From: Rhodeus uyekii
Lineage: Eukaryota > Chordata > Actinopteri > Cypriniformes > Acheilognathidae
Assembly: GCA_037043235.1 (NCBI GenBank)
Contig: JAWRVZ010000055.1
Location: 2,786,501 to 2,850,500 of the forward strand
Reading direction: 5' to 3'
DNA: 64,000 nt
A program made the translations under genes and the position numbers. Of the stretch, positions 54,069 to 64,000 are shown in pieces. Position 1 is the stretch's first letter; each line of letters begins with the position of its first letter. The notes below the pieces were generated by a model. The model saw only the letters and a list, made by a program, of their open reading frames with translations, was not told the origin of the DNA and ran no database searches.

Positions 54069-54989
54069 GTCCCCTCTATAGGTCATGATGAAGGACAAAA
54101 ATTTGGATAAATAGGATATGCACCTGCTTGCTGACTGAAATCTGAACTTCAAAAGAAAGATACTTTTTTGTTTTGATTGTTTTTCAATTAAATGTCCAAC
54201 AAATTTCAGTCTTGGACTTGTTTATAGGAAACATGAGAAGCATTAGTCATAAATTCAAGCATCAGTGTTTCCCAAGTGTTAAAACAAAACAGGGACTAAG
54301 GTTATTGGGAAAACCCCACATTTTTACCCACTAAAGACTGTCTATGCGCTGTTACGAAAAACATCTGTATGTCAATGACTCTGCTGTTTGATTATATAAT
54401 TTCTCTCTTTTTATAGACCCTTTCAGATTAATTAATTGTAATTATTAATCCATAAATAGATGATGTGATTTATAGAAATGCATGTATAAACTCTGCAGAG
54501 AAGAGCATTTAGTTGTGCTTGAATGAAGCAGCTAACCCTTTTTCATCTGGTCTCATCTGACATACAGTTATAATTATAATTTAGACATGTTTATTAGAAA
54601 ATACCTATAGATCAATATGAAGAGTTAAGCTAATGTATTAATTTTTTAACTTCTTTAGAATTAATTATTTATTTTAAGACACACAAGGATACAGACATTC
54701 TTGATTATTCTGAGGTAAATGTTCTGAAACGATATGTTGTAGTAAATATGTAGTAGTAAACGTATCCGCGCATGGAGCTAAACATTAAATGCTCGTTTAT
54801 CGTCCCTCTCCACACACATGCGCTGTTTCCAGCTGTGGAATTGGAGAAGTGGGGCTACAGGGCGGAGAAAAGAGGGAATAGGAAACTAAACAGAAAGGAA
54901 GGAGGTCCCACTTTTCGTTTAACACGACATGGAGAGAAAGTGAAAGATTTTCTTTTAAGTCTCCAAGCAACTCCTCTTCTTTGGTGCAG

Positions 54990-55270
54990 CGGTTTGCTGT
55001 CGGGATCGCGATAAACAGAAGGCGAACAGTGCTGCTCTGTGTCAGGATCAAGGAGACAGACAAGGGAAGTTTTCAGAGGAAACGAGACATTGCCGGGCGG
55101 TTCCGTTAGTTTGTACAGAGAGAAAGCGGGGGAAACAGAGACGGCTCTGTTGCGAGAATTTTAATGAAATACAGCAGCTGTCGGACACACGCCTGCAACC
55201 CCTACCTACTCGGAGTTAGATGCGTTTGACTTTAAGATGCGGAGCGACCCCATACTGTTCGCCTCGAGGG
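54990..55270 (+). other. afap1: Probable afap1 first exon, mostly 5' UTR (start approximate)
   Basis: A purine- and CpG-richer stretch (GGGCGG at about 55094) ends in a strong donor, GAGGG then gtgagtg, at 55271. It is the best first-exon candidate upstream of the coding exon at 62314. Two AUGs lie near the end: 55220, in another frame, and 55237, which is in frame with the known start once spliced. The 5' boundary is a guess; no clear TATA box was seen. Confidence 0.5.
55237..55270 (+). CDS. afap1: Possible afap1 N-terminal extension in exon 1
   Basis: ATG at 55237 (A at -3) reads MRSDPILFASR plus one base. Joined to 62314 this gives Ala and then the canonical Met, in frame, with no stop. 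The known family start is MEEL in the next exon, so this 12-residue extension may be chance (one in three frames would fit). It is offered as an alternative start only. Confidence 0.25.
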
Positions 55271-57549
55271 GTGAGTGTTCAGTGTCTCCATGAGGGGATT
55301 TATTGAGGTCGTCGAATGTTACTGAGTCCACGTGTAATTTATAGTGGCTAGGAAAGAGCATTTCAATCAATATGTATTTAGTGAGATGCAGTATCACAAA
55401 GTGTAAGATAGAAACGGATTTCTCATTACACTCTCACGTTTTGCGAGAAAGAAAAGTTAAATAAATAAAAAAACGTATACATTTAATTTAAGACACAGTA
55501 AGTGAAGAAAGTATAATATTTCACATAATGGATATTTCAAGGCGATATTACCGTCTCAGTTTGGGAAGAGCCGAGTTCACTCCACGAGTTAGATCATCTT
55601 TGAATCGCTTACAATCTTCTCTCAGGTCCTTTATAAAAACCGTTGCAGTTTGAAATTTGAAGAGGCGGTAAATTTAATGACATGAAGTTGCAAGAAATTT
55701 AGCTATTTATTTTTGTTTATTAATTTTCAGATGCGCATTTAATTAAAATAAATAGTCCTAAATTATCTTTTACATTGTATTTGAATAGTATTAGAACACT
55801 AGAGTTAAATGTATTTATTAAATCAGAAGAGTGATTCCAGTCATCCATAATAACTCCAGGGTGATACAGGTGCCCTGTTATCTTCTTCTTATCTTCACAC
55901 AAGTCTGCACTTTTTAAAGCATATCATGTTCTGGATAGGCAGGGCATTACTGGCTGGTTGGCTGGCAGCTGTGAGGTGTCAGGTATCCAAAACTCTAGGA
56001 TATGACAGAGCCCTATTGTCCTTGTCCAGAGTGGTTTAACTGTATCTGAGTGCGGGGCGTAGCTTTGACTTTGTAGTTTTGCATATAAAGGGCCAAGTGT
56101 GGTTTTGCCATAGCATTGTTGTTTTGCTCCCTTAAACACTTTATTCTAATTTGTCTGTTGCTGTGGTCAAACATTACTTTTCAGAATGACTGCCGTCTGT
56201 GAAATGCGACTACTGTCTGTATCATTATTGCTACAACACTATTTAAGTTCATGCACTAAAACATGTCAGCATAGCTCCAGATGTGACAATGTTCCTTGTG
56301 GATTTGAACTTTTCATCTTGTTTTAAAGCTCATACTGGGCTGTGCTGGTGGTTAATGTGTTTATTGGCATTTAAGAACATATGGCATAGTGTTGTTAGAC
56401 CAGTCTGACATGGTATGAATTGGCACTCGGATTACTGTGTGTGATGTGGGTATTGGTCTGTTAGCCTACTTGGCTTTTATTTTAAAGAGTCTTTTCTCCG
56501 ACAGTTTTCACATTGATGAGTTTTTAAAGGCTTACACGTGCCAAAACCTTCTTTCCTTCTAAGTAAAGATGTCTTGACACACAAAAGATGAGAGGCAAGA
56601 AGAACCCCTCCCAATTGCTACCATAAACATTCAATATTACTTTGAGGGATTTAATGGCGCTCTACATTGTAAGCGGTGACTGCCAGAGAGGTTATGGTGT
56701 TTGCCTTTCTGGCAAAACAATTTAAGATAATTTGGGAATCTATACACCTTATTCAGAGCAGCACCACGATAGGTATGAAAGTGATATTGTGAGGGATAGA
56801 TTTCTGGTCTTTTCAATGACATCTGCTCTATAAAATGTATATATATATAAAACTCCTAGATCACTTATAATTTTCCGTAGCTCTTATTATTTGGAGCTTT
56901 TTGTCTGCTGAAAGTTCTTGATAATTTTTTTCCAGTGTTTTGTCAGGAGAATAGTCCAAAAATACATGAAATAATAGTGCAACCCACTGAAGAGATGTAT
57001 GTCTATCCCTCACAGCCTCGCTTTGCTTTCCATTAAAAATCAAAGATGGCGCTATTGTGAATAAGGTCTATAAGAAAAAGGAACTTCCTTGCTTTCAAGA
57101 CATTACTATTGCATTTATTATATTTTTGTGGCCATTGTTTTAGCCTTATTTTAATATGCAATTATTGTTCAATAATCAGGTCATGATGGGCATGGGAAGC
57201 ATAATTGTGGCGTAAACTAAATTGTCTACATTCGTAGATTTACATTGAATATTTGATGTTGCATTTTACATTAATGATACCATTGAAAAATATTATTAAT
57301 ATTTAAAAAATAGTTTTGTGTATTACATTACCATTCAAAAATTGTGGGTCTGTGAGATTTTTTTGTCCTTTCCTTCATTCACACCACACATAAAAAGGAT
57401 ATTGGATACAATTGCTTCTCTGCTCAGTTTCCCAGGCACCATGGAGTCTTCCCCACCCTCTAGAAGGATGATCCTTAAAGGTTTCTGTAACCAGTGGCTC
57501 CTTTATCCCACCCCTCTGCCCACTGTGGTTTAGGGCTTAGTGCTCTGTA

Positions 57550-57552
<3 letters not shown>

Positions 57553-57591
<39 letters not shown>

Positions 57592-57616
57592 CACACACAC
57601 ACACACACACACACAC
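57553..57616. repeat. (AC)n microsatellite with a small interruption
   Basis: An AC tract broken once by gctc near 57590, in afap1 intron 1. Confidence 0.95.
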
Positions 57617-59886
57617 AAACTCATAAACACAAGTACACATTAATGGACGTATATTTTAAATTGTCCTTTCATGATTGAAACCTCAGTATTTTTCTCATAT
57701 GTTCATGTGAACAACACACATGGATAGTACTCGCATATAATCAAACACAGAGATGATTGTAATCATGTAGCTGAGATATTCTCTTATTGATGGTCTCAGT
57801 GCATTTGATATATGTGACTATACAGATGCTGGCATTGAAGCCCAGCATTAGCGGGACAGTGGAGCATCTGTTCAATATTTTCTCTCCTGTAGTTTTCTAC
57901 CGTTTTCCAGGCATTTGTAGCCTGAGTGGTATTCTGGTGTGCCCTGGTCTGTGGCAGCGAGCGGTAACCATGATGAGGCCAAACCATAAAGCAACCTAAT
58001 TTCACAAACCACAGATTAGCTGCCTTATTCACAGTGGCACCCATTGCCTCTCAGATCTACAGGATTCTATACAGTATATAATCAATGATTTGTGATATTG
58101 ATATTTTGGGCTCTGGTGGGACAGGGATGGACAGACAGATTGGTCATAGAAAAATCAATCGGAGAACTTGTACCGGTAACAGTCATTGTGGTAGCTGACT
58201 TTCAGTTAAAAGTGCCAGTCAGTTTATTTAGAGTTTAGTAAAATTTATTTACATAGGTCAATGATATGATGCTCATTTTTGTAGAGATATATTCATTAAA
58301 AAAATCCATTAAAATGAGAAGCTTTTTATTAATGCTTTTTTTGTAAAATAATTTTTTTTTTCTGAATTAAAATTCATTTTTTGAACTGTAGAACAGTTTT
58401 ATTGATGATTTATAATTCATTATGAAAGCTTTCGTAATTTTGAGAAATTTCAGGTAGTTAGTAGTTTCAGGTACACAAAACACTGTTACAAAGTAGTTGC
58501 AGAGTGAACTGACTTGCTTTTAGAGAATTTTGGTATGACTTGTGTTGTATCTCAGTCATCACCAGCTCTCCGTCTGGATCCTGTCAGCAGACACCAAAGA
58601 GAAGCACTGTAATAGATGAGGAGTCAGGGAAGAGAGTTACTGTTCTTGGCAGGTTTCTTAATCAAAGCTAAAGGTTGTTTATCTCCTTTATTTTTCAAAG
58701 GTTTACCGCCATATCTTCACCCTTCTGAAGTGAGAAGTGAGGAAAAAAGAATAGCATCTTGGCTCAGTATGGAAGTTGAAATGGAGAAGTGGGAGCGGTG
58801 AGAGAGATACAAGTAGAGAGAAGAGTGAGTGAAGGATGTGGGATGGTGTGTACTCCACAAAAACTTGGCATGTGTTATTGCCTGATTATATATATACGTA
58901 GGTCATAGATCGTGTGCATATAGATTTGAACGGTTCATTAAAGAGAACTGCTCTAAAATGTGACCGAAGGGTCGAATAGGATGACAGTGTGGAGAGAAAG
59001 GTTCTCTGTAATCTGTACACACATTTCTTCTGGTGAATTTCAACTATGTTGCTGCTTCTCAGCGGCCTGGGTGGTAGACCATAACCACATATGCATACAC
59101 ACCTACGCAAATGCACACACATTCTGCATCAGCAGACAAATAATACTGGTTCTTGCATGCTGGCAACATCACAATTGGTTTTGCAGACCACATCCCTCTA
59201 TATTATTGAATTTGGGTTGGAATGGTAGAATAATGCGCTTTTTGTTCAGCAGAGGCTGTGAATGGTGTTTATTCTGAGAGTTCACTAGGTCAGCTTGTCA
59301 AACTGGTTCTAGATAACCACCAAACTGAATACCATTCATTATTTCTCGCTGTCAACACCGAATTAAAATCAGCTTTGCTTGTCGAAGCCTCTTTCTGGTC
59401 AATTAGTCAGGTATTTGTAAAACAAGACTAAAAATGCTGACCTTGAGGCCTTTTTTTGGTCTGGATGTGTTAACATATTTTGTCAGTCCTCAGGATTTCA
59501 GCTGGCGGTGTGTCTTTTTTGTTTTTTAAAGATGGGCTTTTTGGACTAATTCCTTGCTATCTTTCATCGTTTAGTTGTGTTTACACTAGGGTTAGTCAAC
59601 CGAGAGTGTGCGAATGAAGAATCTTAGTCAGAGAATTGTGAATGTGGGTGGTTGTGATTGTTTAATGTTTTTCTCTTCTCCTTTTTCTCTCTCGTTCTCA
59701 TTCTCGACTTTGCCCCCAAGCATAGTTTGAAGGTGGTCCTTGTTTCTGTGTGGCACTTAGTGCTCTTTAATGCAGCGATTTGGTTCGCTCTGTTGGTTTT
59801 TAAAGTGTATTTTCTTTCAAGTTATTTGGCCACCATCAATGAAAATGCTTCTTTAGCTTTATTTGTTCTGACGTGCAAGCTGTTGG

Positions 59887-60744
59887 CAGGGCTAGAATTA
59901 CAATTTTTTTAGGGCAAGGCAAGTGTTGCCTTGGACAGAGCTAATATTTTGGGGGCATTAAGGCAAGTTGGAGGGGCACCAAGGCAAGTATTGCCCTATG
60001 AAAAGGGGCACCAAGGCTACTTCAGTTTATCGTCGAGTTTTAATGTAATTTCATGTCCTCTTCATTTATTATGCATTTATACAGTGGAAAGTAATCTTAA
60101 TCTGTTCTTGCAGCACCACAACCCATTTCAGTAAATTTCCAATCATAAAATGAACCCCCCGTCATTACACTGCAGTTGAAAGTGTTGACGTGGGAGTGGA
60201 CACGTTAGAAACAATAGCCGATAAATTCGTTGGCGGGTAAATAAACGCATGAAGAAGGAGGGGCTAATAACATTATTATGGGATGCGTTTTTGAACCTCG
60301 TGTCTCGTAAAACTTACGAAGTGAGAACTGCGCCCTTCTCTACTGCGCAAGTGGCCAGTGACAAGGTAAATTTTCGCGGCAGTATCGGTATTCGTCACTT
60401 GCTTTGTCATTCGTACTGACTCGACAACCTCCGGCAAGCTTCGGAAGATAGTTCGTCAATATTGCGGCGACATTGTCACATAATTATACTCGTAGAAAAT
60501 GACGAGATGATCCGAGTTTTGCTTTAAATTAATGAACAAAGGGGAAAATTCAACAATAGGTACTTGTGTTCGTTGTTAACATGCAATTTTATTTTATAAT
60601 AAATGAGGGCACTGATGCAAAGAGGGAGGGCATCCACGGCAACAATGTTGCCGTGGATATTGGCATTATTCTGAGGGCATTACGGCAAATAAGGAGGGCA
60701 ACCACAGCACGTGCCGTGATTGCCGTGGTGTAATTCGAACCCTG
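59887..60744. mobile_element. Inverted-repeat element, 858 bp, hAT-like ends
   Basis: The ends cagggctagaattac and gtaattcgaaccctg are inverted copies with two mismatches, flanked by tgttgg on both sides. Near both ends runs of ggcaaggcaag or ggcattacggcaa motifs occur. It has no recognisable transposase and lies in afap1 intron 1. Confidence 0.65.
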
Positions 60745-61483
60745 TGTTGGACAGGCAATGAGACAGGAACAACTGGAAATGGTATAAGCTTATTGTATTT
60801 TACATAATTTGATTACCATATTATTTCCAGAAAAATAGAAAAAATATATTTATTAAAATAATAATTTTGATGTTTTTAATTATAAGTATTGTTGGTTGCT
60901 AGAGACGCCTAAATGTATCTTCTATCCCCATTTTAATCTCTAATAAATAACTTTATTAATTTATTTATGATTTAAATAATAATATAAATATTACATTTTT
61001 AAAATCACCGCAAAGAACAGAAATTGTTTGGTGTGTGAATTGGAATGGCTGTCTTTTGTATTTTATGCACTTGGATTTATAGATCACATGGTTTTCTAAT
61101 GGTTTTTAGACCATTTAGAAAATCATCCCATAAAGCTTGTGAATCAATTTTTTTGTCCTGTTGAAATGTCATGGTAGACTCACTGTAGTCAGCAGGAACC
61201 ATGGAGCAGTTTAAGAAATGTCCATTCAGTTGAATGCAAAATTATATGAATTATATGAAGAACTCCAATGATTAAACTAGATGTCCTTTTTAAGGACACC
61301 ATAATGTCTTCCTACATCAGTCAGTGCTCCGGCAATCAGTTTAACTATGACGCATGAAATAATTTTCAGAAACGTTCTACCCTTTTTATAACAATTGTTG
61401 GGGCTGGACTATATATATCGACCTGTGTAAGATATCTTGATATATTTTTAAATGAGATATGAGTTGTTTATATCAACATACAG

Positions 61484-61640
61484 TAATACCTCGGTTTACA
61501 AGTTTAATTTGTTCCAAGAGCGAGCTCGTAACCCAAAATGCTCGTACACCAAAACAATTTCCCCCATAAGAATTCACTAAAAATCAATTGATTCGTTCCA
61601 CACGACCATCAATTATTACGCTGATAAATTGATAAATTAT
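61484..61640. repeat. Tigger/pogo-like terminal fragment
   Basis: The start tacagtaatacctcggttta, followed by gagctcgtaacccaaaatgctcg, matches one end of the pogo-like family seen at 43706. No opposite end was found. Confidence 0.5.
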
Positions 61641-62313
61641 CACGCCCATTTAAAATATTTTTTTGGTTTTACTATTTATTAGTTTTTACTAATTAATAAT
61701 TGACAATTAAACTCTAAAAATACAGGGGCAGCGAGGTGTTACTTAATAGACAAGAAAGCATACTTGAAGGAGGGACTTTCATTTGTGCAGACTTGGAGCG
61801 TTAATACCTGCATTCAAATGATCTATAGCCAAGACTGGCTCATATCCAGATGCAAGTACACCGGCTGGAATCTAGAACAGCAGGCATACAGTGACACACT
61901 CAATTCGCTATGCACACTTTATTTCACAGCACACACTAATCAGTGAGCTCTATTCTCTGTTTTACGTCAAGAAACTGTCCCTACAGCAGACAACCTCCCC
62001 ACCCCCCAGTCTTATGTAAACCTTCAGCTATGTGTTTGTATGGGCCTGAGCCCATTGTAATGCTGTTTTATAGACCTCTGATTTTCCATCACTGCAATTC
62101 ACATTTGATAGCCTTTGATATTCCTCAGGTGCAGAGCCAACAGATACCTATAATTCACTGCTTTTATGAGATGCCAGCCAGCATCTCATGGTAGAGCAAT
62201 GCTGACAGCCCATCTTTACAGTGTCAATAGGAGAAAGTCAACAAAGCAGAATATGTTATGCCGCAAGCTTTTGCTCTTATTGTGCTTATTGAATATCTGA
62301 TTTTTTTTTTCAG

Positions 62314-62442
62314 CGATGGAGGAGTTGTTGGCAGAGTTGCGGGTCTTTCTGGAGTTGTTAGACAGAGAGTATTTAACTGCTGGAGTGAGAGAGAAGAAAC
62401 AGCAAATATTAAACATCCTGCACAGAGTTCTAGCCACTAGAG
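62314..62442 (+). CDS. afap1: afap1 exon 2 with the canonical start codon
   Basis: AFAP1 is an adaptor linking Src kinase to actin filaments, with PH domains further downstream. The acceptor is a T tract followed by cag at 62313; the start is ATG at 62316 (G at -3, G at +4). It encodes MEELLAELRVFLELLDREYL then TAGVREKKQQILNILHRV, close to human AFAP1 ([20 protein letters not shown]). AFAP1L1 differs clearly here. The donor gtaagc is at 62443. Ends in phase 1. Confidence 0.95.
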
Positions 62443-62598
62443 GTAAGCCCAAACCCACTTTAGCTGCTCATTTGACCTTTGAACTTTCACATTGCACCAT
62501 GTATCTTCATCATCATGACTAATATTTAATATTTGCATCATTTCGTTTTTTTATTATTCTTCAGCTGTGTGAATGTGTTTGTTTGTTTTTTCTCTCAG

Positions 62599-62681
62599 AG
62601 CCTTCATGTAAGACTGAGATACACACCTCTCTCCCAGCCCCTCCTCAGATGCCCCTACCGGAGATTCCTCATCCCTGGATG
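62599..62681 (+). CDS. afap1: afap1 exon 3: proline-rich SH3-binding motif
   Basis: The acceptor is tttctctcag and the donor is gtaaga at 62682. It encodes EPSCKTEIHT followed by SLPAPPQMPLPEIPHPWM. The SLPAPPQMPLPEIP.PW block is nearly identical to human AFAP1, where this proline-rich segment is an SH3-binding site. The exon ends in phase 0 and the gene continues beyond 64000. Confidence 0.95.
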
Positions 62682-64000
62682 GTAAGATATGCATATTATT
62701 ACAATTAATTCAACAAGTATTATATGCTTTTCTGTCACTTTTAAGTTTAGGGTTTTTCTACGTTTATTTTTATTATCCCAGAATCAAAAATAGCTTTGTC
62801 TTAAATTTAGAAGTGATGTCGCCTGAACCCTGTCTGCCACTGGCGGGTGGTTTGATCTCACGTTTTGTGAAGTGTTCAGTGTTTTTTTACGAGCTCTGTA
62901 AAACAGCAGCAGGAAGTGTTCACATCAGTTTGCTTTCTGTCACATGACCTCATAGTTACCGAGACATGACCCTGATGTGGTCCCATCCATCACACATGAA
63001 ACGGATTACGCATGTGTGTATGTGCTCACATGTGTGTGACACTAAGACTAACAATCGTCTTTGTTGGAGGGCAGCAGCAGATGCTTGTGATACATAGCAG
63101 GTGTTTATGGGTCGTAGTTGGTCATTCTCAAATGCACAGTTCCCTGCACCCTATTTTTTAGTTCAACATTTACACACTCAGCACTTTACAGTATAATTAG
63201 AAACATCCTTTCCTACCTCAGCCCTCCGTGCATAACTTCGGTGTGCGAGGAGCTGACTGTTCCCATTCCCGGAAGGTGTGAGGGGGCAGGGGATTGTGGG
63301 ATAGACTGAAGGAAAAGAAATATCCATTTACAACAGTTAGACCTCTGCCTGTGCAAAACCTACCCAAGGAAAGGCATAACATGAAAGTCGCCCGTGTTAC
63401 TTTTCCATTGCACTGTTTGGTTTTTCTTATTCCATCTCCATCAACCACACCCTCTGCTCCATCCTCTTAATTCCATCTCTCTCTCTCTCTCTCTCTCTCT
63501 CCCCAGCTATGTGATGATTTAGTATTACATCATAGAGCCAGGTTTATAAACTGACTCCTTGACATATTCTTGCCAGACCTAATTCTGCACATTCAGTGTG
63601 TGTGTGTGTGTGTTTGGCTAAAGCCTTCTATGGACCTTACAAGTGGTCAAGACCACAGCGGGAAACAAAAACGGTGGGATTGAAAAAAAGGGACTGAAGC
63701 GGGTCATGTGGGTGGTGAGATAGGGCCATGGACAGGACAGCAGACGCCAAAGTACGCAAGGGGGAGAATCGTGTCTGGAGAATTTTTGTATGTGTGTGTC
63801 TTTGTGTTGAATTGAACTCTGTGGCTTTGAGTTTCTAAATGTTTGGCAGCTAATTCACAGCAAAACGTCCCTGTTTGAGTACTACAATGAACCCAGGAAA
63901 GGGATTTCTGATTTTCTATTGATTAAAGTGGTTCCATTTACACTCTACCATATAAACGTGTCTCTTCAAAACTAATATAAATCCGATCTTCAAATACCTT
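62682..64000. other. afap1: afap1 intron 3, cut by window end
   Basis: No exon found to the window end. The PH-domain exons of afap1 are expected further right. Confidence 0.6.
63475..63502. repeat. (CT)n microsatellite
   Basis: A CT tract followed by ccccag in the afap1 intron after exon 3. It looks like a polypyrimidine tract plus acceptor, but no recognisable coding sequence follows. Confidence 0.9.

Larger units (their letters stand above)
55271..62313. other. afap1: afap1 intron 1
   Basis: A 7-kb intron between the probable first exon and the first certain coding exon. It holds the (AC)n tract, the 858-bp element and a pogo-like fragment. No other coding exon was seen. Confidence 0.55.

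Noticed and set aside
63475..63506. Polypyrimidine tract plus ccccag, a possible afap1 acceptor
   Set aside because: The downstream sequence does not continue the afap1 protein that is expected after the PHPWM block, and contains early stops.

Overview
The window is vertebrate nuclear DNA, almost certainly from a cyprinid-type bony fish. Genes are split into many small GT-AG exons in long AT-rich introns. The two recognisable genes are both on the plus strand: the 3' part of ablim2 (actin-binding LIM protein 2) and the 5' end of afap1 (actin filament-associated protein 1). From memory, ABLIM2 and AFAP1 are also adjacent and in this same order and orientation in human, so the pairing looks like conserved synteny and supports choosing ablim2 over ablim1 or ablim3.

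Region by region: 1-31358 carries 20 coding exons of ablim2, from the second half of LIM domain 1 through LIM domains 2-4, a serine/proline-rich linker with several skippable exons (including 33-nt and 8-nt microexons), and a complete C-terminal villin headpiece ending in a stop codon. The start codon and the first half of LIM1 lie left of the window. A long 3' UTR follows, to about 34.2 kb. From 34.2 to 55.0 kb is intergenic: a degenerate tetranucleotide array, a promoter-like CpG-bearing stretch at 35.2-35.4 kb that I cannot assign, and many transposable elements. A probable afap1 first exon ends at 55270; the certain coding exons are 62314-62442 and 62599-62681, and the gene continues to the right.

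Both genes encode actin cytoskeleton adaptors, so the window is an ordinary piece of host genome rather than a gene cluster or defence system. I found no new biological system. The richest material is the mobile-element record. There are LTR insertions with recognisable 5-bp target duplications, including an LTR nested in an LTR and a 928-bp LTR element with a tRNA-Phe-type primer binding site. There are also a hAT-type element with an exact 8-bp duplication, a small Merlin-type element with transposase-derived sequence, several TA-flanked pogo/Tigger-like elements and a decayed Tc1 transposase.

Splice phases of all 20 ablim2 exons were checked by hand and join into one open frame of about 630 codons. 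Family names for repeats rest on recalled terminal motifs and were not searched.
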